A stretch of DNA of 64,000 nt. Origin: Podocnemis expansa. Its lineage: Eukaryota; Chordata; Testudines; Podocnemididae. Made by a program: the position numbers and the translations under genes. Below, piece by piece: positions 1 to 10,875 of the stretch; position 1 is the first letter of the stretch; each line of letters begins with the position of its first letter. Under the pieces are notes generated by a model that saw only the letters and a program-made list of their open reading frames with translations, searched no databases and was not told the origin of the DNA. Location: assembly GCA_007922195.1 (NCBI GenBank), contig ML682005.1:37054259-37118258 (forward strand), written 5' to 3'.

Positions 1-433
1 GTGGTGGGTGGCAGACAACCAGGTCCAAAAGCTTTGCCACCTGCCTACCAGACTGGCCTCTCTCCAGTGGGGGGGGAACGGCACTCCCTGCCTGTTCCCA
101 GCTGGCTACACGTCCCCAGGGGGAGGGAGGAGAGTGGCCAGCGCGGCGCCGTGGCTTGCTGGGAGTGAGGCCTCCTGGAGCGGCATGCTCCTAAGAGCTC
201 CGCAGCCGCTGGAAAGAGGCCGGTCTGGCAGGTGGGCAGCAAAGTTTTTGGACTTGGAGGTCTGCAGCCCCCCGCTCCCACCCCAGAAGTTGGGACTGGG
301 GGGGGTGGACAGATAGGGCAGCAGTGGGGGCCCAGAGCCCCGGTGAGGGTAGCATTGGGGATCCATTGGGGGCCCCATAAAGGGCCTTCGCCCAGGGCCC
401 CCAATTCCCTAAGGCCACCTCTGATCAGGCCCT
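1..433. mobile_element. GC-rich fold-back element, left end outside window
   Basis: Two arms pair as an inverted repeat. Bases about 5-70 (CCAGGTCC, GCCACCTGCC, GACTGGCCTCTCTCCAG) are mirrored at about 205-270 (CTGGAAAGAGGCC, GGTCTGGCAGGTGGG, GGACTTGGAGGTCTG), around a loop of about 130 bp. The GC-rich block ends near 433 at GATCAGGCCCTG, which would fit a hAT-type end (CAGGG reading inward), but the left end and any target duplication lie outside the window. The ORFs seen here follow from high GC, not from coding constraint. The class is inferred; the palindrome is seen. Confidence 0.45.
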
Positions 434-529
434 GGTGAGCTGAAGACATTTAAGCTTGTCTAGGTAATTGTAATTTGTTCTCTCTCTGCTTAGCTTCTGA
501 TCCTGTCCCTTTTTTACTGCCCTCCCCTA

Positions 530-960
530 CCTCAAGCATCCAGTCACTACCAACCTTCACAGTGAAGACAGAAAGAAAGAGATCATTTAGTTCCTCTGCC
601 ACATTTTCCACATTTTCTGGTATCGTTTTTCTCTCTTTGTTGAGTAATGGATCTACACTGCCCTTGGTCTCTTATTTCTAAGGTATTTAAAAAAATGTGC
701 TTTTGTTACCCTTTATGCCTTCAGCTAGTTCGATCTCAGTTTGTGCCCTGGCCTTTCTGATTTTTCCCCTCCTAACCTCTGTTATTGCTTATAGTCATCC
801 TTTTTGATTTGTCAAAGTTTCTACTTTTTGTAGGGCACTTTCTTCATTTTCAGATGATTGAAAATCACCTGGTTAAGCCAGGGGGAAGGGTGTCTTTTTT
901 CATACTTCCTATCCTTCTTGCACAGTGGAACAGTTTGTGTATCATGCTGCTTTCTTCCCA
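530..960 (-). pseudogene. CR1-type LINE ORF2 fragment (region before RT)
   Basis: Read on the minus strand with frameshifts, this gives the stretch that precedes the reverse transcriptase in CR1 ORF2. A basic segment (KGN-like, then FFKYLRNKR) is followed by IPENVENVAEELNDLF and LSVFTVK, which fits the CR1 family pattern of a lysine/arginine-rich linker, then EKAE-LN-FFASVF. Several stops and frame changes show a long-dead copy. No RT catalytic motif or 3' end is attached. Neighbours are a GC-rich fold-back to the left and unassigned DNA to the right. L2 or another jockey-clade LINE is the main alternative. Confidence 0.65.
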
Positions 961-2624
961 GGGGCCACCTTCTTGGACTACATCTCCCCTGATGCAATGC
1001 ATCAATTTAACCAGAGGGGAGACCAGTGCACCATGGGCAGTGGTTGAGCCAACAGAAGAGTGAGGGAACTGCCCTCCCAGGTGCCATTAGGTGTATCGGG
1101 GGTGCCTTTCCAAATCATTTTATATATTATCATAGGCAAACTAGACAGTTGTGTAGGACTGCACAAGTCTCTAGGGCAGCACAGCTGTCTACAGTGGCAG
1201 ATTCACATCAAGATAGGGTGTGATCTTTCCACCATTACCCTGCCATGGTGAGGATTAAAGGTCCATTGCCCTTAAAAAGGACCACATCAAAGTCCATTAT
1301 CAAACTGTTAATGTGCATCCTCAGGGTGCCCAAGATGTGCACCATGCAAACATTAATGCATGTGCAGAGGCCTCAGCACAGATCATAGAACTGGAGAGCC
1401 TGACCATACATGGGGAGTCTCAGGGGAGTCAACAGTGAGGCCTGACTAGCAGGCCTCCTCTGTATGAGTGTAAAGATGGAGAGCTCCTGTAGCTGGGGGT
1501 GAGCTCATAAGTGACAAACATCTCTTCCCTCATCTTTCCCTGCACTCTCCCCCTCTACCCCTGATGGCTTACCTCCACTCCACCCTTCCCACCTGGAGTC
1601 CTAGTCTCCATTGCACATCATGTCCTAACTCTCTTTCCACCTTAGCCTTCCTAGCATTGACCCCTCACCCTGCACCCTGTTGGAAAGCCTGGTTCTGCCA
1701 CTGATCATGGAAGTTACCTGACCATTGTCCACCCTGTGGGACACAGCTGGGTCAGGGATCTTAGTGCATGTAGGACAATGGTGGCAAGATGCATTCTTTA
1801 CAACTCCCATGAAATGCCACAGTGGCATTTCTGAAATGGAATGTTTCTATTTCCACCCATACAAAAATAAAAGTGGATAAGTGGGACGTTTTCTCCAGCA
1901 GAATTAGAGATTTCAAAATGATTATTTAAAATGAAAAATTTCAAAATAATTCATTTAGAGTGGTGGGATTTATGTTGTTTTTAAGTTTAGAAAAATCTTT
2001 AGACTTGGTTTTTGAGTTTATTAATTTTTCATGAACTATGCTAACCTTTATTCAGCCAGCTTTATTTTTCTAGTACATAACCAAAGGGAGAATGTTTTCC
2101 TGATATTTCATCTGGGAATCCATCAAGTCTTGTGCACGTATAATCCCCTAGTTAATCAATACACTGGCAAGTCTGACAATACTTGAAGAAAGGCTGAATA
2201 TTCAATTTGGTGAAGCAGAACAAAGCTATTGTGCACCACAGTTGTGCATCTAGTTACGTTAAGAAAGCAGACATTTTCCTTTTCAGCAGCAACTCTGTTA
2301 CACTATCTGTTTGTATACTCAGCTGAATATTGGCAGAATAAACATTTTTGTAGTGACATTCTGAGGCCTTCATTTTCCTGAATATGCTTCACATAATGGG
2401 CAATGCTGCTTGTACTTCAAACCATGAGCACAACGGAACTGACTTAATAGTGCTGAGGTAATCTTAACTCAATCCCGTTCTACACCACTGGAGAAGTTCA
2501 GTGGAAGTTGACGAGAGTTATGCAAGCTCCTCTGTGTAGTCTGAGTAACTCCCACCAACTTCATAACTTCTGTTTAGCACTCCATCTCCACCGTACTACA
2601 TGGATGGAAATGTGGACCCACTGA
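961..2624. other. No gene seen; mostly unique AT-rich DNA
   Basis: All ORFs are short and without recognisable motifs. A phrase near 975-1000 (GGACTACATCTCCC, GATGCAATGCA) resembles a DNA-transposon remnant, but I could not define ends. Confidence 0.5.
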
Positions 2625-2983
2625 CGCAGCACCAGGGGCATTGCTGGTGCTGGGCACTCCAGGGCATGTGCCCCGAACCCCAGTGCCAGTGCCCTGGATC
2701 TCCGGCCGAATCAGGCCAGAGATCTGGGGCCCAGCCGCCGGAGGCAGCGGCGGCCCCATCCCGCACCAGGGATGCGGGTCCCAGCCGCCAGCGGCTGCGG
2801 CTGCCCTGTCCCCCACCAGGGATGTGGGGCCTGGCTGCTGCAGGCCACGATGGCCCCGTCCCTGGCCAGGGATCTGGGGCCTGGCTGCCCGCGGCGGTGC
2901 CTGGCCCTGTCCCCAGCCAGGGTGTGGGGCCTGGGCCTGTGACCCAGGTCCCTCCCCCAGCCAGCGACGCCCCTGCACAGCAC
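2625..2983. mobile_element. Non-autonomous hAT-like element with internal minisatellite
   Basis: The element body is 2633-2975 (343 bp). It starts CAGGGGCATTGCTGG and ends CCAGCGACGCCCCTG, so the termini form a 15-bp inverted repeat with two mismatches. It is flanked by 8-bp duplications, CGCAGCAC (2625-2632) and CACAGCAC (2976-2983), 7 of 8 identical; the difference is a CpG-type change. An 8-bp duplication and a CAGGG terminus are hAT hallmarks. The interior is very GC-rich and mostly made of a 50-bp tandem repeat. No transposase is present. A diverged relative lies at 18054-18528. Confidence 0.75.
2721..2962. repeat. 50-bp minisatellite, about 4.8 units
   Basis: Units start at 2721, 2771, 2821, 2871 and 2922. 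Each opens with a variant of GATSTGGGGCCYRGCTGC and closes with CACCAGG, GCCAGG or similar. Units 1-3 are exactly 50 bp, unit 4 is 51 bp and unit 5 is partial. Units differ mainly in the middle 20 bases. The array lies inside the hAT-like element, so it probably travels with it. Confidence 0.85.
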
Positions 2984-3970
2984 TATGCTTTTGGGGGAGG
3001 TGGTTTTATTAAATTGACTTCCAGATCACTTTTCTGCTCAGTTGGCCTGAATAAATCAATCTGATGGCAATGAGTTTGCTGTAGTTGGTGTAAACATGAT
3101 CTCAGAAGTAGCAAACTGATGAACAAATTACTATGTTTCAGTGCTACTGCTAAGGTTTAAAAGCTTTATGCTAGAAAGGGTTCAAAAGGAGTCTTTTTCA
3201 GATCATACCAATCACCCATCTTTCTGTGGATTACTAAGGAATCCTAGAAATCAGAACATTTTGTGAGCTAAATATTCAGACAAGATTTTCAAAAACAGCT
3301 GCTTATATTTTTAAGTCCTTATTCGAGTTCTGTTCACATGGTACAGTGATGCACACCAGTATGTTGTACATTAACTGGTCTGTGTACACCCAGCTGACAT
3401 GCATCAACAGGCCCCTAGTGTCTGTTAACCTGGTACTGTTGAAACAATAAACACAATTATTCATTTCAGAGTAATATGTTAATGCTCACTGGAGAACTTT
3501 TAGTGCACACCAGCAGGGTCTATACAGGTCAAGTAAAATACAACAATGTGTGTGTGAACATTAATTCCACCACCCACAGCATGTATTACTACCCAAATAG
3601 ATAAGCTCTTAGGAGCCATAGTATTTGTGATTTTCAGAAGTCCTGAGTACCCAGTGGCTCCCATTTACTTAGTTCTATTAATTATACACACAAGGAGCCA
3701 GTGAGTGCTCAGGACTAAAAAATAAATCAATCAATCAGACTAACTGTTTAGGGTATCTAAATAAGATTTCATAAATTTTATTTCTTTGTATCACTGTTGT
3801 GTCAGGGAGCCCTAAGGAAGGGCACATTACAAACAGAACAAAAACATTAAGTACTTATTTCTGAAAATATCGGTCTCTATTTGTAAGTACTGTGGGATAA
3901 ATTCTGCAATCAAATAAACCCATGGACCCCATTATCGATACCAAATGTTGAACTTCAGTAAAGCCAATAA
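2984..3970. other. No gene seen; possible short fold-back repeat
   Basis: AT-rich DNA without coding signal. About 3635-3720 holds TTTTCAGAAGTCCTGAGTAC and the inverse phrase GAGTGCTCAGGA, resembling a degraded palindromic repeat common in turtle DNA; the assignment is tentative. Confidence 0.4.
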
Positions 3971-4169
3971 GGTTAGATCAGAGGTCTCAAACTCAAATCA
4001 CCACGAGGGCCGCATGAGGACTAGTGGAGGGTCGCACGAGGATGAGTATGTTAGGCCAAGGGCCACACCACTGAAAACTTTTCATACAATGATATTGCAA
4101 ATATTGGTAATGATAGGAAATAGCTTTAGGCACCCCATGTGCCAGGTGTTTGAGACCCCTGAGTTAGAC
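3971..4169. mobile_element. hAT MITE (GGTCTCAAAC family)
   Basis: The body is 3979-4161 (183 bp), with termini CAGAGGTCTCAAAC and GTTTGAGACCCCTG in inverted orientation. Flanks GGTTAGAT (3971-3978) and AGTTAGAC (4162-4169) match at 6 of 8 positions, as expected of an old 8-bp hAT duplication. A second copy of the same family lies at 36021-36230. No coding capacity. Confidence 0.75.
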
Positions 4170-4170
4170 C

Positions 4171-4679
4171 ATGTAGCACAATGGTTCCCAGCCTGTAGCC
4201 CAGGGACCAAAAATAGCCTGTGGGAGCTTTCAAAGTGGCCCACAGCTCCTCTCCTGCTGGCTGCAGAAGGCAGTCACTGCTCAAGAATTGAGGTGGAGCA
4301 CATTTCGATGGGGCTAAAAGAGCAGTTCAGGCTCTTTGCTGCAACCAAAGAGATGGGAGATCAGTGCTATCCTCCCCCAGCTCCAGCAAAACCTAAAGCA
4401 CTCTGCCTGGGTCCATACTGGAGTCAGAGGGAGGACAGCACTCATCTTTCATCCCCCAACTGCAGAAGGGAGCCACTGCTTAGGGACCTAGGCAGAGTGC
4501 ACAGGACTACAATGTGGATGCAGTTTCCGTGCTGCAGCCAGAGGGGCAGGAGATCAGTGAAAAGGCAGCTTCCTTGCTGAACTCGTTCCATTTGGCTGCA
4601 CTGTTGGCAGAGACTGGTGGTTGTAACAATGATCTCTGTGGACCTTGAGCCAAAAAGGTTGGGAACCGCTGATGCAAAA
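4171..4679. mobile_element. Non-autonomous hAT element abutting the previous one
   Basis: The body is 4179-4671 (493 bp). Termini are CAATGGTTCCCAGCCT and AGGTTGGGAACCGCTG, a near-perfect inverted pair. Flanks ATGTAGCA and ATGCAAAA agree at 5 of 8 bases, so the duplication is weakly supported. The interior is moderately GC-rich, with no transposase. It begins 18 bp after the preceding MITE ends. Confidence 0.65.
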
Positions 4680-6100
4680 TTTGACCAAGTATTTTTTTAC
4701 AACGTACTATGATGATTATAAGTCTCTTTGGCTACAGGAGAAGATGGGTTATGAAAAGCGTATTCAACCCCTAGCATTGTTCAATAACATTCCAGTAGAC
4801 CACAGTGATATATAAGGCTTGCGCAAGAGCATTTCTTCAGCCCAATACATACATTCTACTATTCTTCAGCCTGCAAAGCTACATTTTAATTACCGTAGTG
4901 AAAGTGGATGTAAAATCAATACACTGTTTTATTTCTCCCATAGATATGTATAAATACTTACTTTACAGCAAGGTTAAACTCAGTTTTCTATCATTAAATG
5001 TGAGGATTAATGAAGGCTATTCACACAGGATTACAGTATCAGAAAGTAGAGTAGACCACAGAGGAGCGACACTTACCCAGCGTTCTTTGAAAATGTTCAC
5101 TTGATACTCAGGAAACCATCTTCTGGGTTATCTTATTATGTCTTGCACCACTCAGGTAGATTGGAAGGTCACATCAGACATAACTGTGTCACAAATAAAT
5201 GGAACAATCATGCCAGTATTTATATAATTGTTTTTGTTCACTTTAAAATTCTCTACTTTAGCCTTTACTGCATTCTGCATTTGAATTGTATTGGCCATCT
5301 CATTCTAATTAAGCTATTCATTTCAGTCTCAGTGTATATGTGCAGTGCGATGGGCTGTTAGAGTTCTTCATTTTAACCAGAGACAGGTCTGAGGCAGAAC
5401 CCCTCATCCAAACCCCTCAGCCTTTGTGGAAGTTTCAGACTGAATAAATCTCTATAACAAATGTGTAAATAGGTTTTGCACGCCTCATAAAGTTTACCTC
5501 TCTTCATGTTCAAACTGGTTTAAAACCACAAACTTTTGTAATTTGAGGAGACTAGATATTACAAGCTTTCTCTGCCTTTGATTGGGTCTCAAGATATTAC
5601 CTCTAAACTCAGTCTCCTCTGACAGCAGGCAGAGGTCCAACTTGCTCTCCAAGTACCTATGACAGGTTTCATCTCTCAAAAACAAAATAGATAACTTGTA
5701 GTGATTATTGTGTGTTTAACATTGTGATATTGCCTGAAGAGATAGCAGGGAAGAAAGATGTTCCAGTGATTATAACGCAAGCCTGGCCTATGGAAGATTC
5801 TGGATTCAATTCCTGCCCCACTACAAATATCCTGCACGATCCAGAAAAGTAATGTTGGCCTGGATCCACAAAGGGACTTAGGCATGGCAATGCTGAGCAT
5901 TGCATTACCTAACTTTCCAGTGCCTAGAAAAATCACAAAGTCAACAATGAAATTCACAAAGCCTGAACTAGGCACATAGTCATCCTATCCAATCAATGGG
6001 GAGAGGCAGGTGCCTAAAAATGGGATCTACTAATGCCAACATGACAGGCAGGAAGTCATTGGGAAATGGGACTTGATGGACTGGCATGGGACCCGCCATA
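4680..6100. other. No gene seen; possible tRNA-like SINE fragment at about 5740-6060
   Basis: 4680-5740 shows no coding signal. Around 5765-5820 a tRNA-like arrangement appears, with a B-box-like GGATTCAATTCC near 5810. It is followed by a segment (GGATCCACAAAGGGACTTAGG, GGTGCCTAAAAATGG) typical of an abundant reptile interspersed repeat. I could not set ends or class. Confidence 0.3.
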
Positions 6101-6415
6101 TTCCACAAAGAACACCCTGGGAAGATGTGCTAGTGGTGGTCACTTCATAAGCTTTAACCCTAAGATGTGCTAAGGTGTTGGTACATTTGTCTGTTTTGGA
6201 AGGAGATTACAAGTTCCCCCTGGATCCAGAACGATATTGTAAGGACTGAATCCCTTTTTCTGTCATCAGTATGGAGGGATGCACACTTCCTGGCATTGAA
6301 GTGGAGCTTCAACCAGTCAACAACTTGACTGATGGCATCAAGCACACACTGGAAGCTCTCAGGGTTATCTATGATCAGGATCAAGTCATCTGCATAGGTA
6401 AGGCCACTTACCCTT

Positions 6416-6579
6416 TCACTATAGTTCCATAGGGAACTATGTTGAACTGTGTTAGTCTAGTTCAGCAAAACAAACAAGGAGCCCTGTGGCACTTAGAGAC
6501 TAACAAATTTACAAAATGAGCTTATGCAATAAATAAATTTGTTCATCTTAAGTGCCAAAGGACTCCTTTCACCATAGAG
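6416..6579. mobile_element. Short Penelope-like fold-back inserted in the R2-like RT
   Basis: The insert carries the family tail (GTGTTAGTCTAG, GTGGCACTTAGAGACTAAC) followed by its inverse (AAATTTGTTCATCTTAAGTG, CCAAAGGACTCC). It lacks the hammerhead core because the arms meet inside the tail. Flanks TTCACTATAG (6416-6425) and TTCACCATAG (6570-6579) are a 10-bp duplication with one mismatch. Removing the insert and one flank rejoins the RT reading frame just before the YADD box, which supports a clean insertion. Confidence 0.7.
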
Positions 6580-6669
6580 TTTGAACTCCCCTGAACTGTT
6601 GGAGTTCACTCTGAGGAGCAACTCTATGACTAGGTTGAAGACGATCAAGCTGAGGAGACAGTCCTGCTT

Positions 6670-7530
6670 CATGGCTATGTCCACGCATACATCATTATTT
6701 CAAAATAAGTTATTTTGAAATGAGTTATTTCGAAATAAAGTCCTTATTTCAAAATAAGTTAATTTGAATTAAGAAAACGTTCATTTGAATTAAGGGAAAG
6801 CCTGCTATCGAAATGGCTGTTATTTTGAAATGGTTATTTCGAAATAAGGTCATTTGGACATGTTGGGCACGTCTACACGGCTCTTTTATTTTGAAATAAC
6901 ACCCGTTATTTTGAAATAAAAAAAATTTAGTCTACATGACTTTTCCTTATTTCGAAAGGACGGACCTCATCCTTTCGAAATAAGGATCGTCCTTCCGAAA
7001 AAGTAAAACCTACCCCCCCTCAAAAAGACGGTTATTTTGAAATGGATGTTTCAAAATAACAGCTTTAGACCCATTGTTTCAAAACACCACCATTGTTTCG
7101 AAACAATGGTTCGAAACAGCGGTCCCATTGCCATTATTTCGAGACATCCGTTTTGAAATAATGGTCTTTTTGATCCTGCGGTTTCCCTTATTTCGAAAGG
7201 AGCCCTTTTGAAATAAGGGTTTTATTTTGAAATCGGTCCTTTCGAAAGGACCAATTTCGGAATAAAACGGTCTGTGTAGACGTGCCCATTGTTTCAAAAC
7301 AGTTGTTTCAAAACAACATGTCCAAATGGCCTTATTTTGAAATAACCATTTTGAAATAACAGCCGTTTTGAAACAAATGGGGTTTAAGCTGTTTCGAAAT
7401 GACAGTTCTTATTTTGAAATGACAGAGCCCGTCATTTTGAAATAAGAAAACATCGTGTGGACCTAATCTTTTTTATTTCAAAATAACCAATGTTATTTTG
7501 AAATAAAAGAGATGTGTGGACATACCCCAT
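6670..7530. mobile_element. Palindrome-rich MITE (TIR GGSTATGTCC), TSD CAT
   Basis: The body is 6673-7527 (855 bp). It starts GGCTATGTCCACGCAT and ends ATGTGTGGACATACCC, an inverted pair, flanked by CAT at 6670-6672 and 7528-7530. The interior is a chain of short palindromes centred on TTCGAA or its CpG-decayed forms (TTTTGAAA, TTTCAAAA). A second element of similar design sits inside at 6865-7287. It interrupts the R2-like RT between the EIPTQS and KQDC blocks. The 3-bp duplication and GG-starting termini suggest the PIF/Harbinger superfamily; this is inferred. Confidence 0.75.
6865..7287. mobile_element. Inner palindrome-rich MITE nested in the outer MITE
   Basis: Termini GGGCACGTCTACAC and GTGTAGACGTGCCC are perfect inverted repeats. 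The element is 423 bp. The adjacent triplets are GTT (6862-6864) and ATT (7288-7290), a possible mutated 3-bp duplication. The outer arms on both sides (CATTTGGACATGTT on the left; AACATGTCCAAATGG on the right) are complementary to each other, so the inner element sits near the centre of the outer palindrome. Confidence 0.7.
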
Positions 7531-8391
7531 GATGCTCTGTGTTGGGATTTCAGTCATCTCCCCTGCGACAGAGCAGATAGTGGTGTGCAGCCTTCATACA
7601 TACATACATACATTCCTCGATTATTTAGAAGAACTTGCACTCATGACAAGTGGAGCATGGAAGAAACGTGCTGGTGGGGCATGGAACTGAAAGCATTAGC
7701 CAGGTTGAGCCGTGCTATGGTGCACTGCCCCTATGCTCTTCTGGCTGTTTGGATGGTGGTTTGAAAGAAGAAATTGCACTCGTAAGAGCCTTCACAGGAC
7801 ATGAAGCCCTTCTGGATGGAGCAGATGCCTCCCCCCATTCACTGACCAGTCTGTTATTCTAGCTAGCAGGCAACTAGTGTACAGCCTGTACATCATGGAG
7901 CAGAGGAAGATGGGTCTCTAATTGCAGGGCTTATTTCACTCACCTTTCATTTAGATAAGCATCATCACAGCCTCCTTCCAGGATCTGGGAGTCTGGAGGA
8001 ACCCTTTGCATTTGGTGAAGAGGGCAAAGAACACCAGGCACCCGGAATCCCATTTTTTCAGAAAGCTGTAAAGACTGTCATCTTTTACTGGGGCTGTATC
8101 TTTTATTTTCATTAGTCTATCTATGGCTTCCTTCAAATGTGAACTCATTTTCCAGTTCCCCTGTATCACTGAGGGGGTACAGCATGAAGACATCCAGGAC
8201 ACTGCATGACATTCTGGGCTTTGTGGTCAAACGTGTCCTTGAAGTAGAAGATGATGCTCTCAGATGGGATTGCACAGTAAGATGAGGGACTAATTAATGA
8301 TCTCTCTCATGGTCTTCAGGTGGTTTGACCAGTAGTTTTTGGATCGTTGATGCTCAGAAGCTAACAAGAACAATTTCTCCCTTCTCTTTGT

Positions 8392-8965
8392 AACAATCAT
8401 TTATGTGCTTGAAAACTGTTATGACCCCCAGCCTGTCTTCTCTTCTCCACACTACATAAACCTAATTTTTTCAATCTTCCCTCATAGCTCATGTTTTGTA
8501 GCCCTTTAATCATTTTTGTTGCTCTTCTCTGGACTTTCTCCAATTTGTCCACATCTTTCCTGAAATGTGGCACCCAGAATGGACACAATACTCCTGTGAA
8601 GACCTAATTAGCATGAAATAGAGTAGAAGAATTACTTCTCATGTCTTACTTATAACACTCCTGTTAATGCATCTCATAATGATGTTTGCTTCTTCTGAAA
8701 CACTGTTGACTCATATTTAACTTTTGATCCATAATAACCCATCTTTCCTTGGTATTCTTTCCTAGACAGTTCTTTCTTATTTTGTTTGTGTACAACTGAC
8801 TGTTGCTTCCTAAGAGGAGTACTTTGTATTTGTCCTTATTGAATTTCATCCATGTGCTTACTATTTCTCTAGTTTGTCCAGATCATTTTCAATTTTAATT
8901 TGGTCCTCCAGAGAACTTGCAACCCCTCCCAGTTTGGCATGCTATGCTAATATATACAGAGATCT
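8392..8965 (-). pseudogene. CR1 LINE ORF2 C-terminal fragment
   Basis: The minus strand reads the CR1 C-terminal signature: KFNKDKYKVLLLGSNS, then KLNMSQQC, then (after a frame break) FWVPHFRKDVDKLEKVQRRA and TKMIKGL. In CR1 this tract follows the RT domain and ends the ORF2 protein. Upstream minus-strand sequence (near 8860-8960) has the usual preceding phrases. There are multiple frameshifts and no 3' tail was defined. It lies directly downstream of the R2-like fossil. Confidence 0.85.
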
Positions 8966-8979
8966 TTGTTTCACCTGGC

Positions 8980-10875
8980 TCCACCAATCTGTGGATAGTT
9001 CTATTTTGAAGTTCCAAGATTGGGCATCTTGCTGTTTCTGGAATGTTCAGTAACTACATTTTCTTTATATGTTTTGTTAAGAGTAATTCACTCTGGAATT
9101 TCACTTTGAATGTCATACATTGCAAGATAGGGTAACACAGGAAATTCACCGATATTTTTATGATATTCCCAATCTTCAAAACACCAACTGTTATCAGTCA
9201 TGGTGAATGAGGAAATGACCAGCATTGTCATTCCACATCTATCTGCATTAACTTATGCAGAGAACACTAGCAGAGTATATCGTCACATCTACTGTACAAC
9301 AGAATAGCTTTGTAAAAGGAACTACTAATGAAACAAAGTGGGCTTGGGGAAAGTTGAAATCACAGCTAAATGTTACTGAACATTTTTATTTGGGTTCCCT
9401 TTTAAATTCCCTGAATGTTTTATATTTTAAAAAGTGCTCACATAGGGCCCATTAATGGGAAATAAAAAGACATCAGCCACATGGATATATGTGTGCTTCT
9501 GTGCACCAAAGCTTGACTTCAAGTGGGATCTTCAAGTAGAAACCCAAGCTCCAAAGGTGAAGGGCACAACTCTGCTGGCAATAGCTATTTATGACAATGA
9601 GTGATTACTGTAAGACACAATAGTAACAGGATATGCTGTAGAAAATTGTAGATGAATCACTTATGACCAGAAAAGAGTAAGCAGAGGAGAAAAAGGATGA
9701 AGCTAAGTCCAGAGGTTTGTGCACATGCATGCGCACACACACACAGAGGAATCAAATTCTTCCCTATTTTATTTATTTATTAACTGTTGTTATATATGCT
9801 GATTTGCCAACATTAAGTTCCCACCCCAAGCTTTGGATGCCTTTGTGGGAGACAAATTCAATCAAGATACATAATCATTTGGCAATACTGGACATCCGTG
9901 TGCACTATTTTAATGTGTCAGCTAGGATAGAACAGCAACACATCCCAGCTTGAAGACAGCCCCTTCTCCATGTTATTCTTAAAACATTTTAAAGTTATGG
10001 TATAATACTTCTGAAAGTTTCTGTGTTACTGTCAATAAGAACTAGGCACCCGAGTGCTTAAGTATCTCCAATCTACACAACATGTTCGGCTCCATGCTGA
10101 TGCCCTGCCAGCACTCAACAAATAAAAGTGAGGAATTTTGAAAAGTACTCAGCAGCTCTGTCTTAACGCTGCTCACACAGAAATCAATGGCAGCTTTACC
10201 ATTAACTTCCCTGGGCAGAGAAGTAAACCAATGCTGAGCACTTTTAAAATCTCCAGCTTTAAAATAGCGAAGTGGTTGGGTCGCTTCTCTGCTGAGAAGT
10301 AGCAGATGTTAGGGCCTTGCTGATCAATTTCCCATTGCACAAGAAATCAGTCACAGAGTCTGGATATTTTCTTACTGCAGCTTATTTTTGCTTTTTTACA
10401 TTGTACAAAATGCTCCTTGAACAGATAAGGTCACAAGTGGCATGCAGGCAAACTCCTATTTCAAGAATCTTAATATAAACACTAAAGTCAGGTTCCCAGG
10501 AAGTAACTCTGGCCCATAAATTAGTTCTAGTTAGAGAGGTTAAAGCAAAGAGCAAATGCTCTTGCTGCTTACAATAACGCCCCCAAAGAAAAGAGACTGC
10601 ATCATAAGAACAATACATACTTCCTCAAAGATTGCATGGTGCTTATATAGACCTTACAAAAATATTTTTCCAAAGATTTTAATCCCTTTCCTTATTTCTA
10701 ATAGATTTCTCCTCCTTGCCACACACTTTCTTTTTCAGAAAAACACCATGCAGTGAGAAACAGTTCAGTGAGAAACAGTAAAAAATCTGATTCTGACTTC
10801 ACTTTACATAGGATTTAGATCATTATAACTTCATTAGCTTCAATGGAACAACTCCCAATGTGCAAGAGGTATGAA
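8980..10875. other. No gene seen
   Basis: AT-rich DNA with a short (CA)n tract near 9734-9746. Phrases near 10040-10260 resemble old interspersed repeats of the sort seen at 52130-52270. No reading frame shows a recognisable domain. Confidence 0.45.

Larger units (their letters stand above)
6110..8300 (-). pseudogene. R2-clade LINE reverse transcriptase fossil, split by two insertions
   Basis: Minus-strand fragments line up in the order of an R2-type RT. They are: 8202-7951, DTAP then GCL-LFTKCKGF and SWKEA; about 7935-7700, RPIFLCSMMYRLYTSCL, a QTTIQTARRA stretch and LNLANAFSSMPH (motif A region); 7600-7528 plus 6672-6575, VAGEMTEIPTQS then MKQDCLLS (the usual VKQGCPLSP block); 6396-6385, YADD, the catalytic motif; then KLHFNARKCASLH and MYQHLS. 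The frame is interrupted by a MITE (6673-7527) and a Penelope-like fold-back (6426-6569), plus scattered stops. R2 elements normally sit in 28S rDNA; no 28S sequence flanks this copy. An R4 or NeSL relative is the alternative. Confidence 0.75.

Noticed and set aside
2574..3064. Overlapping Pro/Gly/Ala-rich ORFs on both strands
   Set aside because: They come from the GC-rich 50-bp minisatellite, not from coding constraint. The same holds for 18071-18561 and 23153-23613.
3945..4580. 211-codon open frame, the longest in the window
   Set aside because: It runs through two separate hAT MITEs with their TIRs; the composition is that of the repeats and no domain is visible.
6110..8300. Presence of an rDNA unit because of the R2-like sequence
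   Set aside because: No 28S or other rRNA sequence flanks the fragment.
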